Positions 8,781-17,173 are shown, counted from the stretch's first letter. The stretch is DNA of 64,000 nt from Iodobacter fluviatilis (GCF_004194535.1 NZ_CP025781.1:868001-932000), one strand, 5' to 3'. Notes: generated by a model not told the origin, from the sequence alone. A program made the numbers and translations.

Positions 8781-9662
8781 TTAATGAGCCAGCGACTGAT
8801 AAATTAAAATTAATGCACCAGAACATGAGTCTTTTTGTGCTCGAGTGGTTGTCGCCAAAAAATCAGCAGAAATATAAGGCCGCATCGCTTCTGATAAGCC
8901 ACCACCACAAATTGCTAGCGGCAGATAGGGGTGCTTCGCCCGCAACGCTTTACCAATTGCTTCGATTTCTTGCCCAGCCTCAAGCAAAAATGCCCTTGCG
9001 TATTCATCACTCAAACCAAATTCAACCACAACAGGCGATAAAGAAGCACACTCACCCTGCTTCATTTTTCCCATCCAAGCAAAAACTTTGGCCTTGCTGC
9101 GACCCGTAATCGTGAGTAATTTTCGGCCAAAATCAGTGATTGGGCGACGACCATCGATGATGCGTTGCACATGGTTAATTGCTTTAAAGCCCAAAGATGC
9201 GCCGCTACCTTCGTCTGACGTTGGAAAGCCCCAGCCACCGACCTCTAGCCGTTGACCATCGGGTAGCCACGCTTCACCAATAGAGCCTGTGCCAATAGCG
9301 ATAATGCCGCCATATTGGCCATTGGTCGCACCTAGCAAAGTAGAAAAACCATCTGTTTCCACAATGATTTTGGCAAAGCCTGGATTTTTTTCCGCAAACT
9401 CAGCAGCCCACGCAGCGTTATGTACGCCCGACATCCCCAAGCCCAGCGCGCATTCTGCATAGTTTGGCGCTTGAATTCCTAGTGCGGCAAAACCAGCATT
9501 AATCGCTTGAGTAATATGCAGCCAAGCCTTATCAATACCCTGGCCCAAAGCCGATGCGGCTCCATCACTACGAATTTTCTCAACACCATCCAAGCCCGCA
9601 ATACAGATGCGAGTACCCGTGCCACCGCCATCTACACCAATTAGATATTGAATTTTGCTCAT
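8781..9662 (-). CDS. BadF/BadG/BcrA/BcrD-type sugar kinase, probable glucosamine or N-acetylglucosamine kinase
   Basis: The protein has about 293 residues and the ASKHA (actin-like ATPase) fold: phosphate-1 motif GVDGGGTGTR near the N-terminus, connecting and adenosine regions IIAIGTGSIGEAW, VGGWGFPTSDEGSGASLG, and AICGGGLSEAM near the C-terminus. Homologues include the glucosamine kinase GspK of vibrios and human-type GlcNAc kinases. The start ATG at 9662-9660 is preferred over GTG four codons upstream because AGGTGA lies eight bases before it. With the GntR/UTRA regulator and CUT1 importer it suggests entry of an amino sugar followed by phosphorylation in the cytoplasm. Substrate identity is an inference. 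Confidence 0.85.
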   Translation of the reverse strand: MSKIQYLIGVDGGGTGTRICIAGLDGVEKIRSDGAASALGQGIDKAWLHITQAINAGFAALGIQAPNYAECALGLGMSGVHNAAWAAEFAEKNPGFAKIIVETDGFSTLLGATNGQYGGIIAIGTGSIGEAWLPDGQRLEVGGWGFPTSDEGSGASLGFKAINHVQRIIDGRRPITDFGRKLLTITGRSKAKVFAWMGKMKQGECASLSPVVVEFGLSDEYARAFLLEAGQEIEAIGKALRAKHPYLPLAICGGGLSEAMRPYISADFLATTTRAQKDSCSGALILIYQSLAH

Positions 9663-9684
9663 CTGGGTTTTCACCTGTTTGATT

Positions 9685-9813
9685 TTAATACCAATTAAGT
9701 ATACAAATTAATACCATTTACTCAAGGAAATTACGCCTGATACCTAATAAATTAGATATTTAGCCATCAAGTGACATTTGTTACAGCACCAATTTAAGCA
9801 GAGAGTAATACCA
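9685..9813 (-). promoter_or_regulatory. Cluster of TGGTATTA boxes upstream of the sugar kinase gene
   Basis: Three copies of TGGTATTA (minus strand) occur at 9693-9685 (with one further A), 9716-9708 (with one further A) and 9813-9806. The first two are spaced 23 bases apart around a GTATAC core. They lie directly upstream of the kinase gene and are plausible operators for the neighbouring GntR-type regulator. No experimental motif is claimed. Confidence 0.4.
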
Positions 9814-9833
9814 TTTTAATGGGATTGAAACAG

Positions 9834-9860
9834 AAAAAAAATACCCGCAGCAGCGGGTAT
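9834..9860 (-). terminator. Rho-independent terminator of cysH
   Basis: On the minus strand ATACCCGC, loop TGCT, GCGGGTAT, then eight T, beginning five bases after the cysH stop codon. This is a textbook strong terminator. Confidence 0.9.
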
Positions 9861-9864
9861 CGTT

Positions 9865-10548
9865 TTATTTTTTCACATGTAATCCACATTCCTTATTTGC
9901 TGGATCTTCCCACCACCAACGGCCTGCTCGTACATCCTCGCCAATAGAAATAGCGCGGGTACAGGGCTCACAGCCTATCGAAGGATAATGCTGATCGTGC
10001 AGGGCATTGTAAGGTATGTTGTTATCTCGTAAATAGGCCCAAACTTCTTTTTCTGTCCATTCAATCAATGGGTTAAATTTTTCTAAGCCATTACCGCTAT
10101 CGTATTCTTGATTGCCCAAATCGGTGCGGGTAGGTGATTGCTCACGGCGCAGCCCCGTTACCCACGCTTTTTTTCCCGCTAGAGCACGCTTTAAAGGCTC
10201 GATTTTACGAATCTGGCAACAAGCTTTACGTAGCTCAACTGATTCATAAAAAGCATTAATTCCGTGCTGATTTACAAAATTTTCTGTGGCCGCTGTTTGT
10301 GGAAAAAACACCTTAATCGGCTGACTTGGATATTGCTCAGCTGACTTTTGCATTAATGCATAGGTTTGCGCTGGCAAGCGGCCAGTATCCAAGCTAAATA
10401 TATCGATATTTGCTTGTGATTTAGCGATTAAATCGGTAATCACCATATCTTCTGCACCAAATGAATTGGCAAATACTGCGGGGCTAAACTCACCGGCAAT
10501 TTTATGCAGTAGCGCGATCGTCTCGGCCAATTTTTCTTCAAAAGTCAT
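9865..10548 (-). CDS. cysH: Assimilatory phosphoadenylyl/adenylyl-sulfate reductase
   Basis: This 227-residue cytoplasmic enzyme reduces activated sulfate to sulfite with thioredoxin in cysteine synthesis. FSLDTGRLPAQTY marks the nucleotide-binding PAPS-reductase fold, and TGLRREQSPTR is a conserved substrate loop. The four cysteines of the [4Fe-4S] form are present: C110-C111 (ACCQIRK) and C193/C196 (GCEPC). The catalytic cysteine is C221 in the C-terminal KECGLH. The CC-plus-CxxC pattern belongs to the iron-sulfur type that uses APS, as in plants, Pseudomonas and many betaproteobacteria, rather than the cluster-free E. coli PAPS type. A TauE/SafE exporter and a CysB-type regulator follow on the chromosome. 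Confidence 0.94.
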   Translation of the reverse strand: MTFEEKLAETIALLHKIAGEFSPAVFANSFGAEDMVITDLIAKSQANIDIFSLDTGRLPAQTYALMQKSAEQYPSQPIKVFFPQTAATENFVNQHGINAFYESVELRKACCQIRKIEPLKRALAGKKAWVTGLRREQSPTRTDLGNQEYDSGNGLEKFNPLIEWTEKEVWAYLRDNNIPYNALHDQHYPSIGCEPCTRAISIGEDVRAGRWWWEDPANKECGLHVKK

Positions 10549-10716
10549 GGTGATTAACCCTTAATTAAGAGCCGAGATGGCTCAGCAAAAAACTATTTTT
10601 TGCACTAGAGAGCACACAAAATGCAAGAACTATCACAGAGAAAAACCAAGATAGTATCCCCAGTACTCGCTGCTTTTACTCCTGCCTTTGGTGTTTAGCT
10701 TAGTGAATAATTGATT

Positions 10717-11493
10717 TCAAAATACCAGCTTACTACCAATCAAAGCCAGCATCAGCGCCAAACAGGGACGTAAGACTGCTTCAGGTACACGGCCAGTTAA
10801 ATGGCTGCCAAAATAGATGCCAGGCAATGACCCCATTAATAGAAACGATAAAAGATGCCAATCGATATGCCCCAAACCAGCATGACCCAAACCTGCCACC
10901 AAGGTCAGCGGAACCGCATGGGCGATTTCTGTACCAACCAAGCGTGATGTTGAGATCAATGGGTAAAGCAAAAATAAAGCCACCGTGCCCAAGGCCCCCG
11001 CGCCAATTGAAGAAAGCGTAACAATCGCCCCTAAAATCACCCCAACAACTAAGGTCAAGCCGTTTAGCCTAGCGGCAGGCAAATGAAACCAAGACTTTGC
11101 ATGCTGCTGCCCCCATTTAAGCAATAGGGGTTTAAAAACAATCGCAATCGCAGTAAGCAGCAGCGCAATACCTAAGGATTGTTTAATCAACGCATTGATG
11201 GCTTGAAGATCGGAATGCAGATGGTGCAAAATAAATAGAGTAACAAGCGCAGCAGGTACACTACCTGCAGCCAACCAGCCCGTTATTTTCCAATCAATAT
11301 TTTTCTTTTTATGGTGAACAAAAATACCACTGCCCTTGGTAATCGCGGCATAAAGCAGATCCGTGCCCACTGCGGTAGCGGGGCTAATACCAAACCAGAG
11401 CAGGATAGGGGTCATCAAGGAGCCGCCGCCCACGCCTGTCATACCAACAATAAAACCGACCAGCAGGCCTGCGATGATATATCCGAATTCCAT
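10717..11493 (-). CDS. TauE/SafE-family membrane protein, probable sulfite/sulfonate exporter
   Basis: About 258 residues with seven to eight hydrophobic helices. The two glycine-rich half-repeats of the family are visible: GLLVGFIVGMTGVGGGSLMTP at the N-terminus and GAIVTLSSIGAGALGTVAL in the middle. The start ATG at 11493 is chosen because it opens directly into the first helix and has AGG about eight bases upstream; an upstream ATG would add a poorly hydrophobic 13-residue leader. Established: the family moves sulfur-containing anions. Its position between cysH and a CysB-type regulator supports a role in sulfite handling, though the exact ion is unknown. Confidence 0.85.
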   Translation of the reverse strand: MEFGYIIAGLLVGFIVGMTGVGGGSLMTPILLWFGISPATAVGTDLLYAAITKGSGIFVHHKKKNIDWKITGWLAAGSVPAALVTLFILHHLHSDLQAINALIKQSLGIALLLTAIAIVFKPLLLKWGQQHAKSWFHLPAARLNGLTLVVGVILGAIVTLSSIGAGALGTVALFLLYPLISTSRLVGTEIAHAVPLTLVAGLGHAGLGHIDWHLLSFLLMGSLPGIYFGSHLTGRVPEAVLRPCLALMLALIGSKLVF

Positions 11494-11672
11494 GATGTTG
11501 CCTAAAAGCAAAACAGCTCGCCAGCATAGCAACTGGTTTTATAATCCCATAGACGAATATGTTAAGATTTTATACGAATGAGTTATTATGGTTTGCAGGA
11601 CGCGTGTTTTGCGGATCAGGGAAGGCAACTTGCCCCCTATTCTGTGATGATATTTTTGTGAAAGGATTTGCC

Positions 11673-12608
11673 ATGAAGTTGCAACAACTGCGCTATTTAG
11701 TGGAAGTGGCTAAACAAGGCCTGAATGTTTCAGAGGCCGCCGAAAAACTCCACACCTCTCAACCCGGCATTTCCAAGCAAATTCGCCTGCTAGAAGACGA
11801 ATTAGGCGTACAAATTTTTATTCGCAATGGGAAGCGCGTGGTAGATATTACCGCTCCAGGTAAAGAAATTTTACGCATCTCTGAACGCATGCTGATGCAA
11901 GCCCAAAACTTAAAACGAATCGGCGAAGATTTTGTTAATGTGGAAGGCGGCAGCCTGACTATTGCCACCACCCACACCCAAGCACGTTACGCCCTGCCAG
12001 AACCCATTCATAACTTTATGCTGCGTTACCCTAAAGTGCGCTTTTCAATTAAGCAGGGTAGCCCTACCCAGATTAGTGAAATGGTGGTTGAAGGCTCTGC
12101 CGATATTGCGATTGCCACAGAAGGGATCGATCATTATCCTGAGCTGGCCATGCTGGATTGCTACAACTGGAACCGTAGCATTGTGGTGCCGCTTGGCCAC
12201 CCGCTAACCACACTTGATCGACCAATCACACTGGAAGACGTGGCTGCTTGGCCTTTGATTACTTACGACTTTGCCTTTGCAGGCCGTAATAAAATTAACC
12301 AAGCTTTTGAAACAGCCAATCTCACTCCTAATGTTGTGCTGACAGCCATCGATTCAGACGTCATCAAGACTTACGTAGGGCTTGGCTTAGGCATCGGTAT
12401 TTTAGCTAGCATGGCCTTTGAAGCTGAGCGTGACCAACAGCTCGTTGCCATCGATGCGTCGCATCTGTTTGCCGATTCCACCACCCGCATCGGTATCCGC
12501 AAAGATGCCTATTTACGTGGCTATGCTTACGATTTTATTGAGCTATTTGCCCCGCACTTAAGCCGCAAAGTAGTGCAAGCCGCCTTGATGTGCGATACCG
12601 AAGAGTAA
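11673..12608 (+). CDS. cysB: CysB-family LysR-type regulator of sulfur assimilation
   Basis: About 311 residues. The N-terminal helix-turn-helix MKLQQLRYLVEVAKQGLNVSEAAEKLHTSQPGISKQIRLLE is diagnostic for CysB/Cbl, including the unusual LNVSEAA and TSQPGISKQI. The C-terminal periplasmic-binding-like domain contains the sulfate/acetylserine-binding region (TTHTQARYALP, KQGSPTQI). The ATG at 11673 is preferred over the far upstream ATG at 11559 because AAAGGA precedes it and family members start with MKLQQLRY. It is divergent from the TauE/SafE gene and near cysH, both expected targets. CysB activates sulfur genes with N-acetylserine and represses its own gene. Cbl is the alternative name. Confidence 0.9.
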   Translation: MKLQQLRYLVEVAKQGLNVSEAAEKLHTSQPGISKQIRLLEDELGVQIFIRNGKRVVDITAPGKEILRISERMLMQAQNLKRIGEDFVNVEGGSLTIATTHTQARYALPEPIHNFMLRYPKVRFSIKQGSPTQISEMVVEGSADIAIATEGIDHYPELAMLDCYNWNRSIVVPLGHPLTTLDRPITLEDVAAWPLITYDFAFAGRNKINQAFETANLTPNVVLTAIDSDVIKTYVGLGLGIGILASMAFEAERDQQLVAIDASHLFADSTTRIGIRKDAYLRGYAYDFIELFAPHLSRKVVQAALMCDTEE

Positions 12609-12611
12609 GCT

Positions 12612-12690
12612 TAGGGGCACGGCATGCCGTGCCTTATTAGCCAAACCAATAGCTTCAATGAAGCTCACATAGGGCACGCCGCGCCCCTAC
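12612..12690. repeat. Short REP-like unit with inverted GGCACGG/CCGTGCC arms
   Basis: The unit starts TAGGGGC and ends GCCCCTA. Inside are the palindrome GGCACGGCATGCCGTGCC (12616-12633) and GGGCACGCCGCGCCC (12672-12686). Similar sequences occur at 50089-50106 and twice within 61231-61450. It directly follows the cysB stop and may act as its terminator. Confidence 0.65.
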
Positions 12691-12701
12691 AATTTATATC
12701 T

Positions 12702-13511
12702 ATGTTCTCCTCCAGCGATAAAGCCGCCATCTACCTTGTGCTCTCTGATCATGAATCAGGCTCGCCCCGCCAATGGTATTTCTTAGAGCTGGCCGCACTA
12801 GAGGCAAAAGAGCCGCGCTCTAAACGGGCACGCTTTTGGATTTTTTTGCTGGCAAAGTTAGGACCAGCGTTGCTTACACCCGCATTGATTAAACGCGGCT
12901 TAAACGGCGCAATACTCTATCAAAACGCCGCCCAACATCGCTACCAACTCATCTGCCAGAGTTTAAACGACACTATCTTACTTAACGTTAGCCTATTAGC
13001 CCTGCTGGCGGGCTTTGAGCGGCTTACTGCATCGCTGCAGTTTTCCCTCTGGCTACTCGCTATTGGTGGGGTTGGCTGGCAAACTTGGCGAGCGCGCGCT
13101 ACTTTTATCGAGCCAGCACCACACAGCCTACCCGGCGCTGAAGCCAGCCTTGGTCTATATGGCTTGTTAATTGCAAAGGGCTTAGCGCCAACCCTTGCCA
13201 CACAGCTGCTTCATGACTTACGCAAACAGTCAGTACACGCTATCGCTTCGTTACAAAAACACCTACCTGAGCTCATCCCACCCACGGGCAGCCGCCATGC
13301 CAAATCGTTTAAAGCTTGCAGCTGGCTCATCCCCCTGCTGCCTTGCGCCTGGCTACTAGGCTTACTACCCGCTGATTGGGGCTGGATGATCTGCTGCATG
13401 CTGCTAATTGCAGCCACTTACCTTGTCAACCGACAATGGCAAACCCCCGCCTTAGTTGGCCTCGCCACGGTCTGTGTCTACGCACTGGCAAGATTAGTGC
13501 ATTGGTGGTGA
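12702..13511 (+). CDS. Uncharacterised multi-pass membrane protein
   Basis: About 269 residues from MFSSSDKAA; an upstream ATG at 12624 lies inside the REP-like repeat and is unlikely. There are two pairs of hydrophobic segments, near residues 95-140 (LLNVSLLALLAGF, LWLLAIGGVGW) and near 210-265 (WLIPLLPCAWLLGLLPADWGW and the last helix). A cytoplasmic-looking stretch lies between them. The protein is rich in Leu, Ala and Trp. No family was recognised. It stands alone between cysB and the GbsR-type regulator, with no overlap to either. Coding use looks like its neighbours, so the ORF is probably real. Confidence 0.6.
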   Translation: MFSSSDKAAIYLVLSDHESGSPRQWYFLELAALEAKEPRSKRARFWIFLLAKLGPALLTPALIKRGLNGAILYQNAAQHRYQLICQSLNDTILLNVSLLALLAGFERLTASLQFSLWLLAIGGVGWQTWRARATFIEPAPHSLPGAEASLGLYGLLIAKGLAPTLATQLLHDLRKQSVHAIASLQKHLPELIPPTGSRHAKSFKACSWLIPLLPCAWLLGLLPADWGWMICCMLLIAATYLVNRQWQTPALVGLATVCVYALARLVHWW

Positions 13512-13589
13512 GGAGCGATCCCTTAGCAACCAAGATTACCTATTAATTAGCAGCAAGCCGCAACCTCCCTCTGCCCATACATCTTTCAC

Positions 13590-13618
13590 TTGCATTTCAT
13601 CTACATTCGGAGTATAAT
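13590..13618 (+). promoter_or_regulatory. Sigma-70 promoter of the GbsR-type regulator gene
   Basis: TTGCAT at 13590-13595, a 17-base spacer and a perfect TATAAT at 13613-13618. The candidate operator begins on the last base of the -10 box, so a bound regulator would block transcription initiation. Confidence 0.75.
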
Positions 13619-13635
13619 TTCTCTAAAGACAGAAA
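13618..13635 (+). promoter_or_regulatory. Candidate GbsR-type operator, copy 1
   Basis: TTTCTCTAAAGACAGAAA, an inverted repeat TTTCT-N8-AGAAA, placed on the start region of the regulator gene. The same element, with two changes and a similar purine-rich tail (CAAAGGAAA here, CAAAAGAAA there), occurs at 14809-14826 upstream of the SDR-DoxX gene. Confidence 0.55.
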
Positions 13636-13648
13636 CAAAGGAAATGAC

Positions 13649-14197
13649 ATGCAGCTCAGCCCAACTATGGAGAAATACATCGCTCACTGGGGCGAAATGG
13701 GAACTAAATGGGGGGTGAACCGCAGTGTGGCGCAGATTCATGCGCTGCTGTTTTTGGTAAACCAGCCATTAACTGCTGAAGAAATCAGTGAAACCCTAAG
13801 CCTAGTGCGATCCAATGTCAGTAATAGCCTAAAGGAATTGCAAAGCTGGGGGCTTATCAAAAAAGATCAACCCATATTGGGCGAGCGGCGCGATTATTTT
13901 ATTGCCCTGCAAGATGTGTGGGAAATATTCCGTGTGATCACCGAAGAGCGTAAAAAACGCGAGCTAGATCCCACGCTCACCGTGCTCCGCCAGTGTGCGA
14001 TTGAAGCCGAAACCGATACGGCGATCGAAGCTGCCACCCGTGTAAAAATGGATCAAGTGCTGGAGTTTTTAGAAGTGCTGCTGCATGGCTACGACGACTT
14101 TAAAAACCTCCCGCCCAGCGTATTGCTAAAACTGTTAAAAATGGGCGGAAAAATCGGCCAGCTGGCGGCGATGTTTGGGAAAGATGAATCAGCATAG
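13649..14197 (+). CDS. GbsR/MarR-family transcriptional regulator
   Basis: This 182-residue protein begins YIAHWGEMGTKWGVNRSVAQIHALLFL, characteristic of the GbsR subgroup of MarR-like repressors. It continues with a winged helix (TAEEISETLSLVRSNVSNSLKELQSWGLI) and the wing LGERRDYF. The rest is helical and probably dimerises. It is the first gene of the 13649-20383 cluster and has its own strong promoter (13590-13618). A matching 18-base palindrome lies in its promoter and in front of the SDR-DoxX gene. It is therefore probably an autoregulated repressor of the operon. A MITE (14253-14342) separates it from the next gene. The effector is unknown. Confidence 0.85.
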   Translation: MQLSPTMEKYIAHWGEMGTKWGVNRSVAQIHALLFLVNQPLTAEEISETLSLVRSNVSNSLKELQSWGLIKKDQPILGERRDYFIALQDVWEIFRVITEERKKRELDPTLTVLRQCAIEAETDTAIEAATRVKMDQVLEFLEVLLHGYDDFKNLPPSVLLKLLKMGGKIGQLAAMFGKDESA

Positions 14198-14252
14198 TTT
14201 GGCACTGAGGATGGCGAAGCCCAACATTTTGATCATATCTCAAAGCTTCTTT

Positions 14253-14342
14253 TAGGGTCTGTTGACGTTTCATTCACGGCTGCGTTTGGCCCAGTTTTGG
14301 GGCTGAGCCGGAAAATGGCGAATGAAACGTCAACAGACCCTA
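14253..14342. mobile_element. MITE family A, copy A1 (90-bp internally deleted form)
   Basis: The ends TAGGGTCTGTTGACGTTTC and GAAACGTCAACAGACCCTA are perfect inverted repeats of more than 20 bases. The middle matches the left third of the 194-base copy A3 and then jumps to its right end. No coding capacity. It lies between the regulator and the DCC gene. Confidence 0.85.
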
Positions 14343-14403
14343 GCACCAAGCTCCTATTTTTTTGCCTCACTACATAGCAACGATTAGATACAAGGAATAG
14401 AAA

Positions 14404-14793
14404 ATGTCTGCCTACACTCTTTTTTATGACCATGCCTGCCCAATGTGCCGCCATGAAATGCTACGGCTTAAACGGCTGGATAAGCTGAATATCTTTACGC
14501 TGAGTAATATTAGCGCGCCTGATTTTGAGTTAACCACCGCCCCAGCCAGTATGGAAAAAATGCAGGCCCTGCTGCATATCCGCCGTGATGACGGGCTAGT
14601 TTTAATCGGAGTAGAAGCCATTGCCACGCTTTACCGTGCAATAGGCAAGGGCTGGTGGACTGGCCCGCTCATCTGGCCCGCAACGCGTGGTTTAGCCAGC
14701 TGGATTTACGCCCGCATCGCCCGCCATCGCTATGGCATTAGCGTTTTGCTTGGCTTTAACCCAGCCTGCCGCGATGGCGTTTGCAAACTGTAA
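14404..14793 (+). CDS. DCC-family (DUF393) thiol-disulfide oxidoreductase-like protein
   Basis: This 129-residue protein opens with TLFYDHACPMCRHEM, the DxxCxxC active-site motif that names the DCC family (YuxK-like). It is followed by the thioredoxin-like DDGLVLIGVEAIATLYRAIG strand-helix and a hydrophobic WPATRGLASWIYARIA segment. A further pair of cysteines sits near the C-terminus (FNPACRDGVC). The family is thought to act in thiol-disulfide exchange, but no substrate is established. It is the first structural gene after the regulator, and the regulator-like element at 14809 follows it. It may therefore form its own unit or be read from the regulator's promoter. Confidence 0.85.
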   Translation: MSAYTLFYDHACPMCRHEMLRLKRLDKLNIFTLSNISAPDFELTTAPASMEKMQALLHIRRDDGLVLIGVEAIATLYRAIGKGWWTGPLIWPATRGLASWIYARIARHRYGISVLLGFNPACRDGVCKL

Positions 14794-14808
14794 AAATTTA
14801 TGCATGTA

Positions 14809-14826
14809 TTTCTCTTAATACAGAAA
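14809..14826 (+). promoter_or_regulatory. Candidate GbsR-type operator, copy 2
   Basis: TTTCTCTTAATACAGAAA, differing from copy 1 at two positions and keeping the TTTCT-N8-AGAAA palindrome and the following CAAAAGAAA. It lies about 100 bases before the SDR-DoxX start. The promoter here is weaker than at copy 1 (TGTATTT in place of TATAAT). Confidence 0.5.
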
Positions 14827-14923
14827 CAAAAGAAAAAATGCCATCATCCAGCAAAAATTGCTCCGTCGTGACGTGCATTTATACGTTTAATCTCGCCCCA
14901 AAATTGTTTTAAGGTAAAACGCA

Positions 14924-16177
14924 ATGAACATCTTATTACTCGGTGGTAGCGGGCTAATCGGCAGCCGCTTAAGCAAGGCCTTATTAGCAGCGGGGCATAA
15001 CCTCACGCTACTTAGCCGCAGCGCAGGCAACGCGGCTGATTACACTTACATTCAGGCCGATTTTGCAGCGCTGCAAAGCGCTGATGACTGGCTACCCCAT
15101 CTGGCAGGCATTGATATTGTGATTAACGCGGTGGGCATTTTTGCTGAATCTGCAAGGCAAAAATTTGCCGATATTCATATTGCAGCACCACAGGCCTTAT
15201 TTGCCGCTTGCGAATTGACAGGTGTGCGGCGGGTGATTCAAGTCTCCGCACTAGGTGCAGCACCTAATGCACCTACAGCCTACTGGCGCAGCAAAGGTAT
15301 TGCCGATGCCAGCCTTGCAGCATCAAGTTTAGACTGGACGATTATCAGGCCGTCTTTGATTTATGCGCCGGAAGGGGCCAGCTGCCGAGTGTTTTGCAGC
15401 CTAGTCACGCTACCCTGTATTGCCAACTTAAGCGGCGCGGCAAATGTGCAGCCGGTGCATATCGATGACCTGATTACGCTGCTAGTCAAGCTTACTGTGC
15501 AAGCACTTGCTATCAAACAGGTGATCAACGCCATAGGGCCTGAAGCCATGCCACTCAGCCACTGGTGGCAAAGTTTACGGCTGGCAATGGGGCTAGCCCC
15601 AGCCTTTAGTATTCCACTTGCACCATGGCTACAAAATATGGCGGCCAGATGCTTACCAAGTGCCTTACTCACCACAGATAGCTTCACCATGCTGCGCAGC
15701 GGTAATAGCGCCGATTCGCAGCTCTTTGCCACCTTGCTGGGAAGAGCTCCACAGCCCGCCCTTCCTACTCAACAAGATAAAACCGAGGTAAAGCGTCATG
15801 CTCTGTTGGGCTGGCTGCTACCGCTCTTACAAATATCTGTCGCTCTAGTCTGGCTCTGTACCGCTGCAGTTTGCTTATGGGCGTGGCCGCGTGCAGAAAG
15901 CTATGCCTTGCTTGGCAAGACAGGTATTCCAAGCGCGTGGCAGCCGTTGCTTTTTTATGGATCAGTGGCAATGGACTCCCTGTTTGGTGTGCTTTGCCTA
16001 CTGGGAAAAGGCTGGCGTATGCAGCTCTACCTCGTATTGGCTTACAGCATCATTATTGCCTGCAAGCTGCCAGAGTTTCTGTGGCATCCCTTTGGCCCTT
16101 TGCTTAAAAACCTGCCGATCCTGGCACTGCTGATGCTGTTTGATCAGCTTGCATATCTTAAAAGGCCTGAGAAATGA
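14924..16177 (+). CDS. Atypical SDR epimerase fused to a DoxX-like membrane domain
   Basis: The protein has 417 residues. Residues 1-270 form an extended/atypical short-chain dehydrogenase: NAD(P)-binding LLLGGSGLIGSRL, then LIYAPEGASCRVF. There is no clear YxxxK; AYWRSKGIAD around residue 125 is the nearest match (Y-W-R-S-K). Residues 285-410 contain four hydrophobic helices ending MLFDQLAYLK, matching DoxX-like proteins that accompany such oxidoreductases. The last codons overlap the next gene by four bases (ATGA). It is probably a membrane-anchored oxidoreductase working on a lipophilic or quinone-like compound. The substrate is unknown. Confidence 0.82.
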   Translation: MNILLLGGSGLIGSRLSKALLAAGHNLTLLSRSAGNAADYTYIQADFAALQSADDWLPHLAGIDIVINAVGIFAESARQKFADIHIAAPQALFAACELTGVRRVIQVSALGAAPNAPTAYWRSKGIADASLAASSLDWTIIRPSLIYAPEGASCRVFCSLVTLPCIANLSGAANVQPVHIDDLITLLVKLTVQALAIKQVINAIGPEAMPLSHWWQSLRLAMGLAPAFSIPLAPWLQNMAARCLPSALLTTDSFTMLRSGNSADSQLFATLLGRAPQPALPTQQDKTEVKRHALLGWLLPLLQISVALVWLCTAAVCLWAWPRAESYALLGKTGIPSAWQPLLFYGSVAMDSLFGVLCLLGKGWRMQLYLVLAYSIIIACKLPEFLWHPFGPLLKNLPILALLMLFDQLAYLKRPEK

Positions 16178-16641
16178 ACTACTACCTTACCCTCAAGTTT
16201 CTGCATATTTTGTCCGCCACGCTGATGTTTGGTACTGGCCTTGGCACTGCGTTTTATATGTTTGTGACCAATCGCAGCGGCAATGTACAGGCGATAGCCG
16301 TGGTTTCCCGCTGGGTTGTGCGTGCGGACTGGTTATTTACCACGCCAGCAGTAATTTTTCAGCCAATTTCTGGGCTGCTGATGGCTTACTCCTCAGGCTA
16401 TCCACTGACCGCAAACTGGCTATGGATTTCTATGGCGCTCTACGCACTGGCAGGGGCTTGCTGGCTGCCCGTAGTGTGGATTCAGCTCAGAATGCGCGAT
16501 ATGGCACAAAGCGCAGCCCAAGATAACAGCGCCTTGCCAGCCAAATACTGGCGCTATGAGCGCATCTGGACGGCTCTGGGGTTCCCAGCGTTTATTAGCC
16601 TGATCGTGGTGTATTGGCTGATGGTGAATAAGCCTTTTTAA
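16174..16641 (+). CDS. DUF2269-family integral membrane protein
   Basis: This 155-residue protein has four helices. The N-terminal LTLKFLHILSATLMFGTGLGTAFYM with its membrane histidine, then RWVVRADWLFTTPAVIFQPISG, match the DUF2269 family. Its start overlaps the SDR-DoxX stop (ATGA), indicating translational coupling. The function of the family is unknown. His residues in helix 1, with the neighbouring DoxX-like and epimerase proteins, suggest a membrane redox assembly, which is inference only. Confidence 0.85.
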   Translation: MNYYLTLKFLHILSATLMFGTGLGTAFYMFVTNRSGNVQAIAVVSRWVVRADWLFTTPAVIFQPISGLLMAYSSGYPLTANWLWISMALYALAGACWLPVVWIQLRMRDMAQSAAQDNSALPAKYWRYERIWTALGFPAFISLIVVYWLMVNKPF

Positions 16642-16665
16642 ATTAACGCTTGCGAGGAGTAAGCC

Positions 16666-17173
16666 ATGACCATCGTTCTGTATTTATTAGTCATCCAAGG
16701 GCTGATGGGGGCGTTTGATACCCTCTACCACCATGAATTAACCGTGGCCTTGCCAAGCGAAAAATCCGCCCAGCACGAGCTCTGTTTACATGCGGTCCGC
16801 TTCGCTACTTTATGCAGGGGTATTTGCTGGCCTTGCTTGGTTTGAATGGCGTGGCCTGTGGCTATGGGGCTTATCGGCGCTGATTCTGATCGAAATTATA
16901 TTAACGCTTTGCGATTTTGTTGAAGAAGACAAAAGCCGCCTCTTACCCGCCACCGAGCGGGTCACCCACACCGTTTTAGCCATGAATGGCGGCGCGCTCT
17001 TTGGGCACTGGGCCATCAGTATTGCCCCAACTTGGGCCAGCCAGAGTAGTGATTTACACTTTGTAAGCTATGGCATCTTTAGCTGGGTATTAAGCCTGTT
17101 TGCGCTTGGCGTGGGTTTATCTGGCATTCGGGATGGATTTGCCAGCTGGAAAATTTTTAAGGAGGCACAGATC
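16666..17173 (+). pseudogene. Frameshifted four-helix membrane protein (partner of TIGR01777 epimerase)
   Basis: The ATG at 16666 has GAGGAG upstream and encodes MTIVLYLLVIQGLMGAFDTLYHHELT. After about 45 codons the frame runs into a stop near 16845. The expected continuation (LLYAGVFAGLAWFEW, then LCDFVEEDKSRLLPATERVTHT) lies one base over, so one extra base near 16795-16803 explains the break. The second part has three further helices and runs, without a stop, into the TIGR01777 gene. The DTLYHHEL and DFVEED...ERVTHT blocks are the family signature. Either this is a genuine lesion (others exist in this operon) or a sequencing error. Confidence 0.7.

Noticed and set aside
11559-11672. Longer N-terminus for the CysB-type regulator
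   Set aside because: CysB proteins begin MKLQQLRY, which has its own AAAGGA; the extra leader has no family match.
12624-12701. ATG at 12624 as start of the membrane protein
   Set aside because: It lies inside a REP-like palindrome; the in-frame ATG at 12702 is outside it.
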